Shown: positions 25,591-34,125 of the stretch, piece by piece
Layout: every line of letters begins with the position of its first letter
Numbering within the stretch: the first letter of the stretch is position 1
Source of the DNA: Oxalobacteraceae bacterium
GTDB taxonomy: Bacteria > Pseudomonadota > Gammaproteobacteria > Burkholderiales > Burkholderiaceae_D
Assembly (NCBI GenBank): GCA_027490465.1
Contig: JAIXXZ010000011.1
Location: 1 to 44,107 of the forward strand
DNA: 44,107 nt
Direction of reading: 5' to 3'
Position numbers and translations under genes: made by a program
The notes under the pieces: generated by a model
Seen by the model: the letters and a program-made list of their open reading frames with translations, nothing else
What the model was told of the DNA's origin: nothing
The model's database searches: none

Positions 25591-26940
25591 TTAATTCAAG
25601 CCACGAGGTCTGTCAAACCGCGCAGGGATTACGCTGGATGTACGCGTGGCTTGAGCATCTGCAAGTCGTTGCCGTATCGCGCTCAGATCCTTCAGATCAT
25701 GGCCGAGAATGATGCGTATTTGCGTGCCTGTCTGCTGATTATTCAGACGAAGTTTGGCATCAATCCCCAGAGCGTCTGCCAGCATTCTGGCATCTTGGGC
25801 CAGATTGGCTACATATTCGATGCGAGTAAAACGTACACCAAACTGTTCATGATTCCTGGCGCGCACTACACGCCAGCTTTGTCCATTCAACAATCCCCGC
25901 AAGGACCTGGCAAGACCTTGCACACCATTCCCATTCGCCACCTCAATAGCTAATGCAGGTAGTGTGTGCTGTGGCTCACCGTCTTTGGAAACATCAGATC
26001 GATTATCTGGAGCGGCGATCTGGATCGCGCTCTCGATGACATTCTTGACTTCGCCATTCAACACAACGACTAACGTCGGAATTGCAGACGTGGGTTCACT
26101 ATCTCCGAAAAAATCAGGCGGAGTGTATGACACAGCGATCCTGGTAGCGGGCTCGGTCAACTGCTTGACTTCGCTGTTAAATCCAATGGCTAACGTCGGG
26201 ACTGCGCGCGGAGCATCACTGTTTTCCAAAAAATCAGATGGCGTGTGCGCAGCCGTGTTTTCGGCCGCGGACTCGGTGGTGTTCTTGAGTTCGTGATCCA
26301 GTACGACATCCGCAGGTTTCCGTACCTTTTGGGGTAGCGGTTCGGGTAAGGTAACGCTATAGCGCAAGACGTATAACCCATCACTCAGGCGCTCTACAGG
26401 GTTCACGGATGTGATCGAGACGCTTGGATCTGCCACCGATGTATTTTGAGTTGCCTGAGCAGATGAAGGCTCGTTCAGTGAAAGCAGCAATGCCATTTTC
26501 TCTTGGGCAGCCGGATTGGCCGGATCAAGCTCCAGCGCGCGCTCCAGTGCTCTGCGCGCCTCAAGCAGCTGCCCTTTTTTCATCCAGGCATGGCCCAGGT
26601 TGATATAGACTTGTGGCAGCTGCGTGTCCGACTGCGCCATGCTGCTCAAGAGCGCAATCGAACGGTCAAGGTCACCGCGCGCACCTATCAGCGCTGCCAA
26701 ACCGTTGCGCGCTTCTGCATGATTTTTATCCACGGTGAGCGCACTGAGGTAGGCCTGCTCAGCTTCATCGTATCGCGCTTGCAAATGGAGTAGTTTTCCA
26801 CGAAGGTACTCGCTGTCCGGGTTGATCTGAATTCCCGAATTCATCGAAACCAAAGGCTGAACCGTATCATGAGGCGTACTGACGCAGGCCGGTAGCAGGC
26901 TGCTCAGAAGTGCGAGCCACAGCGGTGATGCTCTATTCAT
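25591..26940 (-). CDS. tadD: TadD-like TPR lipoprotein with LytR_C domain
   Basis: Last gene of the Tad locus. The protein has 449 residues. The N-terminus LLSSLLPACVST is a lipoprotein signal with Cys at residue 19. Tetratricopeptide repeats (about 43-155, e.g. ARYDEAEQAYLSAL, GDLDRSIALLSS, GQLLEARRALERAL) match TadD, a pilotin-like assembly factor. A low-complexity middle (217-336) consists of three 40-residue repeats, and the C-terminus (about 328-420) is a LytR_C-type domain (LAIEVANGNGV ... TQIRIILGHD). The fusion of TPR with LytR_C is seen in other Tad loci, the triplication is not something I recognise. AGGAGAT precedes the ATG. Confidence 0.85.
   Translation of the reverse strand: MNRASPLWLALLSSLLPACVSTPHDTVQPLVSMNSGIQINPDSEYLRGKLLHLQARYDEAEQAYLSALTVDKNHAEARNGLAALIGARGDLDRSIALLSSMAQSDTQLPQVYINLGHAWMKKGQLLEARRALERALELDPANPAAQEKMALLLSLNEPSSAQATQNTSVADPSVSITSVNPVERLSDGLYVLRYSVTLPEPLPQKVRKPADVVLDHELKNTTESAAENTAAHTPSDFLENSDAPRAVPTLAIGFNSEVKQLTEPATRIAVSYTPPDFFGDSEPTSAIPTLVVVLNGEVKNVIESAIQIAAPDNRSDVSKDGEPQHTLPALAIEVANGNGVQGLARSLRGLLNGQSWRVVRARNHEQFGVRFTRIEYVANLAQDARMLADALGIDAKLRLNNQQTGTQIRIILGHDLKDLSAIRQRLADAQATRTSSVIPARFDRPRGLN
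25933..26292 (-). repeat. Three tandem 120-bp (40-residue) repeats in tadD
   Basis: Residues 217-256, 257-296 and 297-336 align without gaps: each starts E-(L/V)-K-(N/Q), has SD or PD near position 20, and ends with a PTL/PAL-hydrophobic strand followed by N-S/G. The DNA copies at 26053-26172 and 26173-26292 share stretches such as TAACGTCGG and AAAAAATCAG. The third copy runs straight into the LytR_C domain. Confidence 0.75.
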
Positions 26941-26960
26941 TTTGATCTCCTATGATCGGA

Positions 26961-27902
26961 TCATTGGCTCATGGCAGGTAGCAATACCCGTTGTATCTGA
27001 ATCACAGCAGGTCCGAGCAAGACCAGCATCAGTGTGGGAAAGATCAAAAAAATCAAAGGCATCAGCAGCTTGACCGAGATTTTTGCAGCCGATTCCTCAG
27101 CGCGCTGTCGCCGTTGGGTACGCAGATTATCCGAGTGCACACGCAGTGCATCACCGACATTGGTGCCAAATCGATCGGTCTGTATCAGCATCGCGACCAA
27201 CAGATCGATATCCTCAACCCCCGTTCGCAATGCCAGATGCCTGAGTGCGACCTCCTTGGAAAAACCCGTCCTCAATTCGAGCAAGACCAGCTGCAGCTCT
27301 TGTGCAAGCACTTTACTCTTGAGCTCGATTTCTCCGGTCACTCGCAAAAACGCCTGATCCAAGCTAAGGCCGGCTTCGATACAGATGGTGAGCAAGTCCA
27401 GAACATCGGGGAAATTTTCGAATATTTCCTGCTGCCGCTGCCGTATGGCGCGATTGAGAAACAGGTTTGGAAAATAAAAACCTATCGCTGCCAACAGGAT
27501 GAGCAGCAACAGCAAGCGTGCCCCTTCGATTGGCCGCACTGTCTCGTTGGCAAATAAAATTATCAGCGCTGGCATGCTCAGGGCAAGAAGGGTTTTCATG
27601 CCAAAGAAAATAGTGGGAACCATAGCGCCACGCCAACCAGCATGCATGAAGCGTAATCGTATCGGTGATTCCTCCCAACCCTCGGCCGGCAATGCGAGCC
27701 GGGCCAGTGGCTGCATGAATCGAAGGAATTGCTGACTCCCCGACTCCGAGGTTGGAGAAGCCTTATCCGCGATGGCTTGTACCGATAAAGCTGCAATTCT
27801 CTGCTGCAAGCGATCCGGTAGCAGGAACCTAATCGCCAAAGCAGTAATACCAGCCACAATAAAAAAAATGAGAACGAGAAAGTAAAGGGAGAATTCAGGC
27901 AT
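26961..27902 (-). CDS. tadC: Tad pilus inner-membrane platform protein TadC
   Basis: A type II secretion F-family protein that forms the inner-membrane platform with TadB for Flp pilus extrusion. About 313 residues with an N-terminal membrane helix (YFLVLIFFIVAGITALAI), the cytoplasmic T2SSF core (LDLLTICIEAGLSLDQAFLRV, then LLVAMLIQTDRFGTNVGDALR) and C-terminal helices (LLMPLIFLIFPTLMLVLL). The ATG at 27902 is preferred; an in-frame TTG at 27911 would overlap the tadB stop by four bases. tadD follows after 20 bases. Confidence 0.92.
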   Translation of the reverse strand: MPEFSLYFLVLIFFIVAGITALAIRFLLPDRLQQRIAALSVQAIADKASPTSESGSQQFLRFMQPLARLALPAEGWEESPIRLRFMHAGWRGAMVPTIFFGMKTLLALSMPALIILFANETVRPIEGARLLLLLILLAAIGFYFPNLFLNRAIRQRQQEIFENFPDVLDLLTICIEAGLSLDQAFLRVTGEIELKSKVLAQELQLVLLELRTGFSKEVALRHLALRTGVEDIDLLVAMLIQTDRFGTNVGDALRVHSDNLRTQRRQRAEESAAKISVKLLMPLIFLIFPTLMLVLLGPAVIQIQRVLLPAMSQ

Positions 27903-27907
27903 AGTAA

Positions 27908-28888
27908 TCAAACCCTGATACGAATAATGCGATACATCCAGAACCCGCCAAGGATTTGCATGACTGCACTTGCAAACAGGAGCTGCATGCCGGTGGGATC
28001 TTTGGTCAGCTTGCCAATGTAATCCGGATTGCTAAACGACAGCAGCACAGCCATGACGATTGGCAGACCGAAAAGAATCCACGCTGAGAGTTTTCCTTCT
28101 GCCGACAGTGCACGTATCTGCCTCAAGAATTTCAACCTCTGGCGTACGAGTGAAGCGATATTTCCCATAAGTTCAGAGAGATTGCCACCCGTCTCCCGCT
28201 GTATCAATATCGAAATCACGAAGAATCGCAAGTCATCCAGCGGAACACGTTCAGCAAGATTCTGCAGTGCCTGCTGCAATCCAGGTCCATAATTTATCTC
28301 GCTCGACACGATGCGAAACTCGTCGCTGATTGGTGCTGGCATTTCATCAGCGACCATCTGCAATGTGGATGGCAACGCGTGGCCAGCGCGCAAACTGCGT
28401 GCAATCAGATCGGCGGCTTCCGGTAGCTGGCGTTCGATCAGACTTAATCTTTTTTCACGCTGCCGTGCTAGCAACAGCAATGGACAGGACCCGCAAGCCA
28501 AACCACAAGCCAGCGCAAGCATTGAAGACTGCAGCAATACCAGGCTTGACAAGCATCCGATGAACATGAGGGTAAACGAGCGCATCAATAGCTGATCAAC
28601 GCGCAAGGCGCTTCCTGATTGCCGGAGAAATCTGTCCATCCAAGCGGTACCCGGTATCTTTCTTAGCCATTCTTCGACGACCGAAGATGCCGCCAATGGC
28701 CGCTGTAACCACAATGATCCGGATACTTCGGCCGCCTGAGCCGAGGGTAACGAAGCTTGTAATCGCTGTTTGGTCCTTCGCGCCGCCTTGCTTTGCGAGG
28801 AAAACCACCACTGCCAGCTTGCCTCCACAAAGAATGCTGCGGCGACAAAAATCAGCAGCGCCATCCCGATAAAAATTTTATCCACCAT
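27908..28888 (-). CDS. tadB: Tad pilus inner-membrane platform protein TadB
   Basis: A 326-residue T2SSF-family protein, partner of TadC. An N-terminal membrane helix (MALLIFVAAAFFVEA), a basic linker, two central helices (LMFIGCLSSLVLLQSSMLALACG), the T2SSF core (LPEAADLIARSLRAGHALPSTLQ, IQRETGGNLSELMGNIA) and terminal helices are visible. The GxG-containing RETGGNL motif is typical of TadB. AAGG lies upstream of the ATG; the gene follows tadA after nine bases. Confidence 0.93.
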   Translation of the reverse strand: MVDKIFIGMALLIFVAAAFFVEASWQWWFSSQSKAARRTKQRLQASLPSAQAAEVSGSLWLQRPLAASSVVEEWLRKIPGTAWMDRFLRQSGSALRVDQLLMRSFTLMFIGCLSSLVLLQSSMLALACGLACGSCPLLLLARQREKRLSLIERQLPEAADLIARSLRAGHALPSTLQMVADEMPAPISDEFRIVSSEINYGPGLQQALQNLAERVPLDDLRFFVISILIQRETGGNLSELMGNIASLVRQRLKFLRQIRALSAEGKLSAWILFGLPIVMAVLLSFSNPDYIGKLTKDPTGMQLLFASAVMQILGGFWMYRIIRIRV

Positions 28889-28897
28889 GACGCTGCC

Positions 28898-30280
28898 TTA
28901 ATCAAAAATTTGTGTGGGGTCATAGACGGAATCTGGCACACCCACACCAAATTCTTTCAAGCGGTGATCAAATTGCGGGCAAATACCAGTTGCAAAAAAC
29001 TGCATTTGCACCTTGCCATCACTACTCACACCAAGCCGCCTGAATCCGAAAATTTCCTGCATCGTGATGATGTCACCTTCCATGCCGGTGATTTCCTGCA
29101 CACTGACCAGACGCCTCGTACCGTCAGTGAGTCGATTCAACTGAAGAACCACCGTGATGGCCGATGCAATCTGCTGCCGCATGGCGCGCACACCTAACTG
29201 CGGTCCGGCCATACCGACCATGTTTTCCAGTCGCATCACGGCATCTCTGGGATTATTGGCGTGAATGGTTGCAAATGAGCCCTCATGTCCGGTATTCATA
29301 GCCTGCAGCATGTCCAGCGCTTCATCGCCCCGCACCTCTCCCAGAATGATGCGATCCGGCCGCATTCGCAATGCATTCCTGACCAGAGCCCTCTGGTTCA
29401 CTTCGCCTTTACCCTCAATGTTGGGAGGACGAGTCTCCAGCCTGACGACATGCGGTTGCTGTAACTGCAGCTCTGCCGCATCTTCAATGGTCAGAATGCG
29501 CTCTTGAACCGGTATGAAACTCGACATGACATTGAGCAGAGTGGTCTTGCCACTGCCAGTGCCGCCGGAGATCAATACATTGATACGCGCCTTGACCAGC
29601 GCCTCCAGTAGCTGCGCCATGGGTGGGGTTAAGGTCTTCAGGCGTAGAAGATCGTCGATGGTCAGCGGCTGCCGGGAGAAACGCCGTATCGACAGTACCG
29701 GACCATCCAGCGCGAGTGGCGCAATAATGGCATTGACGCGTGATCCATCAGGCAGGCGTGCATCTACCATGGGGCTGGACTCGTCGATACGGCGACCCAC
29801 TCGTGACACGATGCGCCCGATGATTTTCATGACATGCTCAGCATCATGAAATCGAATCTGCGTCAGTTCCAGCTTGCCATGTCGCTCAACATAGACCTTG
29901 CCAGGCGAGTTCACTAGAATATCTGACACCGTTGCATCGTTTATCAGGGCCTCAAGAGGCCCCAAACCCAGCATTTCATTCTTTATGTCCTGAACCAGAT
30001 GTAATCGCTCGGCATGATTGACCGCAAGATGATCCTCATCAAGAATACGATTTACCAGCAAGGACATCTCTCGACCTAGTTGATCCGGATTGAGTTTTTG
30101 CATCCGCTCCAGATCAATTTTTTCAAAAAAACGCTGGTATACATGTTTTTGCAAAACAGTGAAAGCATCATTGAAGAAATCGCTTTTTTCCTCATTAACT
30201 TGCGATGGCGGCTCCGTTACCAATGTAAATCTGTCCAAAGCCATGGGAGCAAGATCTTCTTTTGTTTTTTCTATGTACAT
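28898..30280 (-). CDS. tadA: Tad pilus ATPase TadA/CpaF
   Basis: Secretion ATPase of the GspE/VirB11 superfamily that powers Flp pilus assembly (and possibly retraction). About 460 residues: a helical N-terminal domain, then the ATPase with Walker A GGTGSGKT near 239-246, the Asp box around [12 protein letters not shown], Walker [13 protein letters not shown], and His-box [17 protein letters not shown]. The start at 30280 (ATG) lies six bases after the tadZ stop; a TTG at 30289 would overlap that stop. It is in the tadZ-tadA-tadB-tadC order. Confidence 0.95.
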   Translation of the reverse strand: MYIEKTKEDLAPMALDRFTLVTEPPSQVNEEKSDFFNDAFTVLQKHVYQRFFEKIDLERMQKLNPDQLGREMSLLVNRILDEDHLAVNHAERLHLVQDIKNEMLGLGPLEALINDATVSDILVNSPGKVYVERHGKLELTQIRFHDAEHVMKIIGRIVSRVGRRIDESSPMVDARLPDGSRVNAIIAPLALDGPVLSIRRFSRQPLTIDDLLRLKTLTPPMAQLLEALVKARINVLISGGTGSGKTTLLNVMSSFIPVQERILTIEDAAELQLQQPHVVRLETRPPNIEGKGEVNQRALVRNALRMRPDRIILGEVRGDEALDMLQAMNTGHEGSFATIHANNPRDAVMRLENMVGMAGPQLGVRAMRQQIASAITVVLQLNRLTDGTRRLVSVQEITGMEGDIITMQEIFGFRRLGVSSDGKVQMQFFATGICPQFDHRLKEFGVGVPDSVYDPTQIFD

Positions 30281-30285
30281 GATAG

Positions 30286-31455
30286 TCAAATGGATTTATT
30301 ACGTACAAAAATTCGCCGGATGATGCTGGCGTTTTCCGGTTTTTTGACATCCACAAATTCATGGGTGATTTCTATAAGTGCTTTCGTTACATTGCAGCTG
30401 CGCGCCAGCTTCAAGACAGGCACACCCTGATTGATGGATTCGTTGACCACATCGAAGTTGTTAGGCACCAGAAAGGCAACCGTCTGCCCGAGTGAACGCT
30501 CTATCGCCTCAACGGAAATGGTATTGGCCTCGTGCCGATTCACGATGACGCGTATTTTTTCCTTGCGATAGCCCAGCATGTTGAACAAACCAAGCAGGCG
30601 AAGTCCATTACGCAAATAAGGCAGTGATTGCTGAATGATCGGAAAAATATGATCACTCTGATCCAGAGCACGAATCACGATGCCATTGATCTGCCGCCCT
30701 AGATCAATGAACACAAAATCATATTCCTGTCGCGCAAGATGCAATATGGCGTCAATCTGCTCAGGGCGGATAGTGTCGTAGGGATCAGGCTCGACCGATG
30801 CAGGCAAGATGCCGAATCCCGGAGTGACATGAATCAGACTGGATTCAAGCAAGGCAGCATCAAGACGATGAATCTGGCGACATAAATCGGCGAGCGTCAT
30901 GGATGGCTGGGCATCAGATAAAAAGAGTGCAGCATCACCAAATTGAAGGTTCAGATCAATCAACAGCACCTTCTTGTTTGATACTGAAGCCAAGGCATAG
31001 GCCAGATTGTCCGTAATGAATGTTGTGCCACTCCCGCCCTTGCACGAAATAAAAGAGAGAATCTTTCCCTCTTCCCGGCTGAATTCTCGTTGTTGAGAAA
31101 GAATGCGATCCACAGCCTCGTGCAGACTACCTTCGGAAAGCGGCAATTCAACTACCTCACGAACACCGCTCCGCATTGCGGCCAATAACAAGGTTGCTGA
31201 CTGCAAAGACGTCAGTAAAAGAATCGCGGCCTGCGGATACTTGGTCGCTGTATTTTCAAGCAAGGGTAAAACTTCCTTTTCTTCACCCTGCGCATCAAAG
31301 AAAACAAGGCCGGGTTGTACTGTAGCGATTGCGCCTATTTTTGAATTCATTCCTGGAAACTCACTGACGATATGAATTGCAGGATGATGACTGGCACAGT
31401 ACTGCGTGATGGTTTTACGGAGATTGGCATCCCGGCTCACAATAATTGCGTTCAC
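30286..31455 (-). CDS. tadZ: Tad pilus localisation protein TadZ/CpaE
   Basis: An atypical MinD/ParA-family protein with an N-terminal receiver-like domain, directing the Tad machine to its site. 389 residues. The pseudo-receiver region runs to about 120; the ATPase begins at [12 protein letters not shown] with a deviant Walker A (KGGSGTT at 139-145), and continues with [17 protein letters not shown]. The start is GTG at 31455: GGAGG (31465-31469) is nine bases upstream and the codon overlaps the preceding tadE stop as GTGA. A TTG at 31476 would lack a ribosome site. Confidence 0.9.
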   Translation of the reverse strand: MNAIIVSRDANLRKTITQYCASHHPAIHIVSEFPGMNSKIGAIATVQPGLVFFDAQGEEKEVLPLLENTATKYPQAAILLLTSLQSATLLLAAMRSGVREVVELPLSEGSLHEAVDRILSQQREFSREEGKILSFISCKGGSGTTFITDNLAYALASVSNKKVLLIDLNLQFGDAALFLSDAQPSMTLADLCRQIHRLDAALLESSLIHVTPGFGILPASVEPDPYDTIRPEQIDAILHLARQEYDFVFIDLGRQINGIVIRALDQSDHIFPIIQQSLPYLRNGLRLLGLFNMLGYRKEKIRVIVNRHEANTISVEAIERSLGQTVAFLVPNNFDVVNESINQGVPVLKLARSCNVTKALIEITHEFVDVKKPENASIIRRIFVRNKSI

Positions 31456-31913
31456 TGAAGATTGCCTCCGTCGCAATTACGGCTATCCATGGCTTCCCTG
31501 GTCATCGTCGTGGTAAACGGTGGAATGCTCACGGCAAGGGGTACAAAAGGAATCACGGTCGTTAGTTGTGCACTTGAGTTCAGAGATACCGTGACTGAGC
31601 TACACGCCGCACGTGCAGCAGTCGCTGAAGAAGCACAGCCGGCAGGCTGGTAGCTGATATCGATATGCTCCGCTCGAAGTGACGGCAGCAGTGCAATCAT
31701 GGCTGACCTGACGCGCTCGTCCCCGGAGTCACACACAATAGCGGTACGAGCACCCAGACGGGTCGCCTCACTTGCGGTATTAAAGGTATACGAGATCCGT
31801 CCCAATTCGAATATACCGATCAGCACCAGCAGAAATCCGCCAAATGCGGCCACGAGTGCGAATTCGACCGTGCTGGCCCCTTGCTGTCTTAGACGTGATT
31901 TCGCAGCTCTCAC
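31452..31913 (-). CDS. tadE: TadE-like pseudopilin (second of two)
   Basis: A 153-residue minor pilin-like protein. A short basic leader (RAAKSRLRQQGA) precedes STVEFALVAAFGGFLLVLIGIFELGR, the TadE/TadF hydrophobic segment with the conserved Glu. The exported remainder has several Cys (ACSS, CDSGD, NCDGG). GTG start at 31913 overlaps the preceding gene by four bases (GTGA), and its own stop overlaps tadZ, so translation is chained. It may be TadE or TadF; which cannot be told. Confidence 0.82.
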   Translation of the reverse strand: MRAAKSRLRQQGASTVEFALVAAFGGFLLVLIGIFELGRISYTFNTASEATRLGARTAIVCDSGDERVRSAMIALLPSLRAEHIDISYQPAGCASSATAARAACSSVTVSLNSSAQLTTVIPFVPLAVSIPPFTTTMTREAMDSRNCDGGNLQ

Positions 31914-32431
31914 AGACCTTGCCTCATGACGGATTGGATGGGTTGAAATACCAAACTGCTACCCGCGCCTGTAAAGGGTAATCCGAGAAATCTGAACTCA
32001 TAGCCGGTGATGCGAACTATGACCAGGTTCAAGGTACCTGTATCGCTTCCGGTGGAGACATTTTTGACATCATTAATAGACAAGCCATCGCAATCGTTCA
32101 CGGAGCTTCGGTCACAAATCCTGACATCCGATAGTTGTAGTCCCGGTACAAGAGGTTCTTGATTTTGGGTGCATTGAAGTACGCCATAGACGGCGAGGCA
32201 ACGCGCTTCGGACAAGGCGGTTGTATAGCTGGATGGTTCGTCCGGATTTCTCTGTGCAATCAACCTTGCCGCAGAACGCGCCGATTTGACAACTGTGTCG
32301 TAGTGATACAAAAGACGGCCATATTCAAGCACGCCAAAGGCGACCATGAGCAAAGGCACGATTAAAAGCGCAAATTCAACGGACGCAACACCCCGCTGGC
32401 GACGCTGATGGAGAGTTGAAAATTGGCGCAT
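31910..32431 (-). CDS. TadE-like pseudopilin (first of two)
   Basis: A 173-residue minor pilin-like protein with leader HQRRQRGV and the family segment ASVEFALLIVPLLMVAFGVLEYGRL, conserved Glu included. The periplasmic part has four Cys that could form disulfides. The start follows tadG by four bases and its stop overlaps the next tadE gene. With the neighbour it makes the TadE/TadF pair expected in a complete Tad locus. Confidence 0.82.
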   Translation of the reverse strand: MRQFSTLHQRRQRGVASVEFALLIVPLLMVAFGVLEYGRLLYHYDTVVKSARSAARLIAQRNPDEPSSYTTALSEARCLAVYGVLQCTQNQEPLVPGLQLSDVRICDRSSVNDCDGLSINDVKNVSTGSDTGTLNLVIVRITGYEFRFLGLPFTGAGSSLVFQPIQSVMRQGL

Positions 32432-32435
32432 GGAC

Positions 32436-33788
32436 TTATCGGCTCAGTGCCGGCACCAGCGGGCCAGTACCAGTCACATCACCGGGCAAACCCGTGGACG
32501 CACAAGGGCTGCCTGGATCACTCGCCTTGCCGCGATATTCAAGATACATATATTCGTCATTGCCTGGCGGCTTGGCATTTTTTGCGTTACCGTTACTGTT
32601 ACCTGCGCCGGCACCCCGGTTGATCGGATGCAGCATGAACATGCAGGCCCAGTCTTGTATCGGAGCTTTTTGAGTACCTTTTTGAAAATCACTGCAGTTG
32701 ACGACAGGCGCTGGTGCCAGTCGCCGCAGGCTGCCATAGTTAACCAAGCTTGCCTTCAGACCGGGTCCACTGCCGGTTTTAAGGCCTGCCAGCGAATCGC
32801 CTTGATAAGGCGTATTTGAAGATCGCTTGCTGATGAAATCCTGAAAGGCATTCGATCGACTGCCATCCGACGCTGCAGGCCAGGTGATGGTGGTGTACGC
32901 ATAACCTGAAAGATCCGGAGGATTTTTCTCTGCTGAATAGGCGCCACCCTGATAAATTCCAAAACGCGTATTCCATTCATTGGACAAGCTCAGACGCGCG
33001 CCTGTGGCACCAACCTCCATGCCTGTCACTGGCAACTCACAAGCACCATTGCCGGACAGTATATCGGCGATGTCGCGTGTGCTGGAGTTCTTGCTACTCA
33101 TATCCAGATCTACCCAGCGAAAGTTACTGGTGCTGTCGTCTGAAGGTGAATTCACGCCCTTGACCCATTGACCGATTCGAGGATCAGCTGTTAGTTGCTC
33201 AGCACATATCGCAACGGGTATCGCACAGGTTGTTTGCGAATTGAGTAATGAAGCAACAGCACTGGCAGCGACTTGTTGCCTGCCGATTGCAACACCAGGC
33301 AATGTATTGAGCACGTGTATAAACCAGGTTTCAATGTCACTCTCGGTGATCGTGCATCGTGCATGGCGCATGCGCAATATGCCGGGATCACCGGGACCCA
33401 GCGCATTTTTCAATTGCCAAGGCCCATCTACACGCTCTGCAAACGCGATGCTGGCATTCTGGTGCAGGCTTGCAGTATTAGTCTGAAACTGCACCTTGTG
33501 ACGCAGGCCTGTAGTCAGGCCTGCTGCTTCGGCTATCTCGAGCTGACGCGTCGTTGCGCCATTGAGCGAGTGCACGGCAGCTAGCGCACAGGCGTCGGCA
33601 GCATTCTGCAATTCGGCACGCGCAACATACAACTTTCCAAGATCGAGCGCCAAACCCACCACTCCCACCATGGCGATCAGCGCAATGGCGACTACGATCG
33701 CTACGGCACCACCCTGCGTACCTTGTCGCGCAACTTGCAATCGACGAGATGGTCGTGGGACCTTGAAACCGGGTGCACTCATGATCAT
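32436..33788 (-). CDS. tadG: TadG-like Flp pilus assembly protein
   Basis: A 450-residue protein with the Tad_N-type start: basic region, QGGAVAIVVAIALIAMVGVVGLALDLGKLYVARAELQ, then AADACALAA. The exported remainder is Cys-rich (about eight Cys, probably disulfides) and Gly/Asn-rich near 395-415. No DXSXS vWA motif is visible, so it lacks the VWA region of longer TadG proteins. The ATG at 33788 overlaps the upstream lipoprotein stop by one base (TGATG). It likely anchors or starts the pilus in the periplasm. Confidence 0.82.
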   Translation of the reverse strand: MIMSAPGFKVPRPSRRLQVARQGTQGGAVAIVVAIALIAMVGVVGLALDLGKLYVARAELQNAADACALAAVHSLNGATTRQLEIAEAAGLTTGLRHKVQFQTNTASLHQNASIAFAERVDGPWQLKNALGPGDPGILRMRHARCTITESDIETWFIHVLNTLPGVAIGRQQVAASAVASLLNSQTTCAIPVAICAEQLTADPRIGQWVKGVNSPSDDSTSNFRWVDLDMSSKNSSTRDIADILSGNGACELPVTGMEVGATGARLSLSNEWNTRFGIYQGGAYSAEKNPPDLSGYAYTTITWPAASDGSRSNAFQDFISKRSSNTPYQGDSLAGLKTGSGPGLKASLVNYGSLRRLAPAPVVNCSDFQKGTQKAPIQDWACMFMLHPINRGAGAGNSNGNAKNAKPPGNDEYMYLEYRGKASDPGSPCASTGLPGDVTGTGPLVPALSR

Positions 33789-34075
33789 CAGCGTCCGGTA
33801 CCCGTCATAAGCGGTGCTGCTGCTGGGGGTGGCTCGCGGAAGCTGCTGCGATAGCGTCCTATGGATTCGCGTGCCACCGCACCATCGACACCATTGACAG
33901 GTGCATCACCTCCAGCCTGTGGATACATGATTTGCTGTGTTCGTGTCTGCCTGACAGAATCGCCAAATTGTTTGTCCCACTGCGGTGTCGTCGGAACACA
34001 AGCGCACAACATAGCCAAAGAGATAAAAGACAGGATGAATTTGCTGAAATCTTGGGTATGACGAATTACTTTCAT
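33788..34075 (-). CDS. Tad-locus small lipoprotein
   Basis: A 95-residue lipoprotein. The start at 34075 is preferred because AGGA lies nearby (GAGGAAATC) and it gives a proper signal, ending SLAMLCAC as lipobox. The mature part holds the segment GVDGAVARESIGRYRSSF, which resembles the conserved region of small lipoproteins found between secretin and tadG in betaproteobacterial Tad loci. It may act as a secretin pilotin or outer-membrane assembly factor; that is inference. Confidence 0.72.
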   Translation of the reverse strand: MKVIRHTQDFSKFILSFISLAMLCACVPTTPQWDKQFGDSVRQTRTQQIMYPQAGGDAPVNGVDGAVARESIGRYRSSFREPPPAAAPLMTGTGR

Positions 34076-34125
34076 TTTGATTTCCTCGCTGATTTGAAAG
34101 AAGGTTTTTAAAATTTGACATTGAA

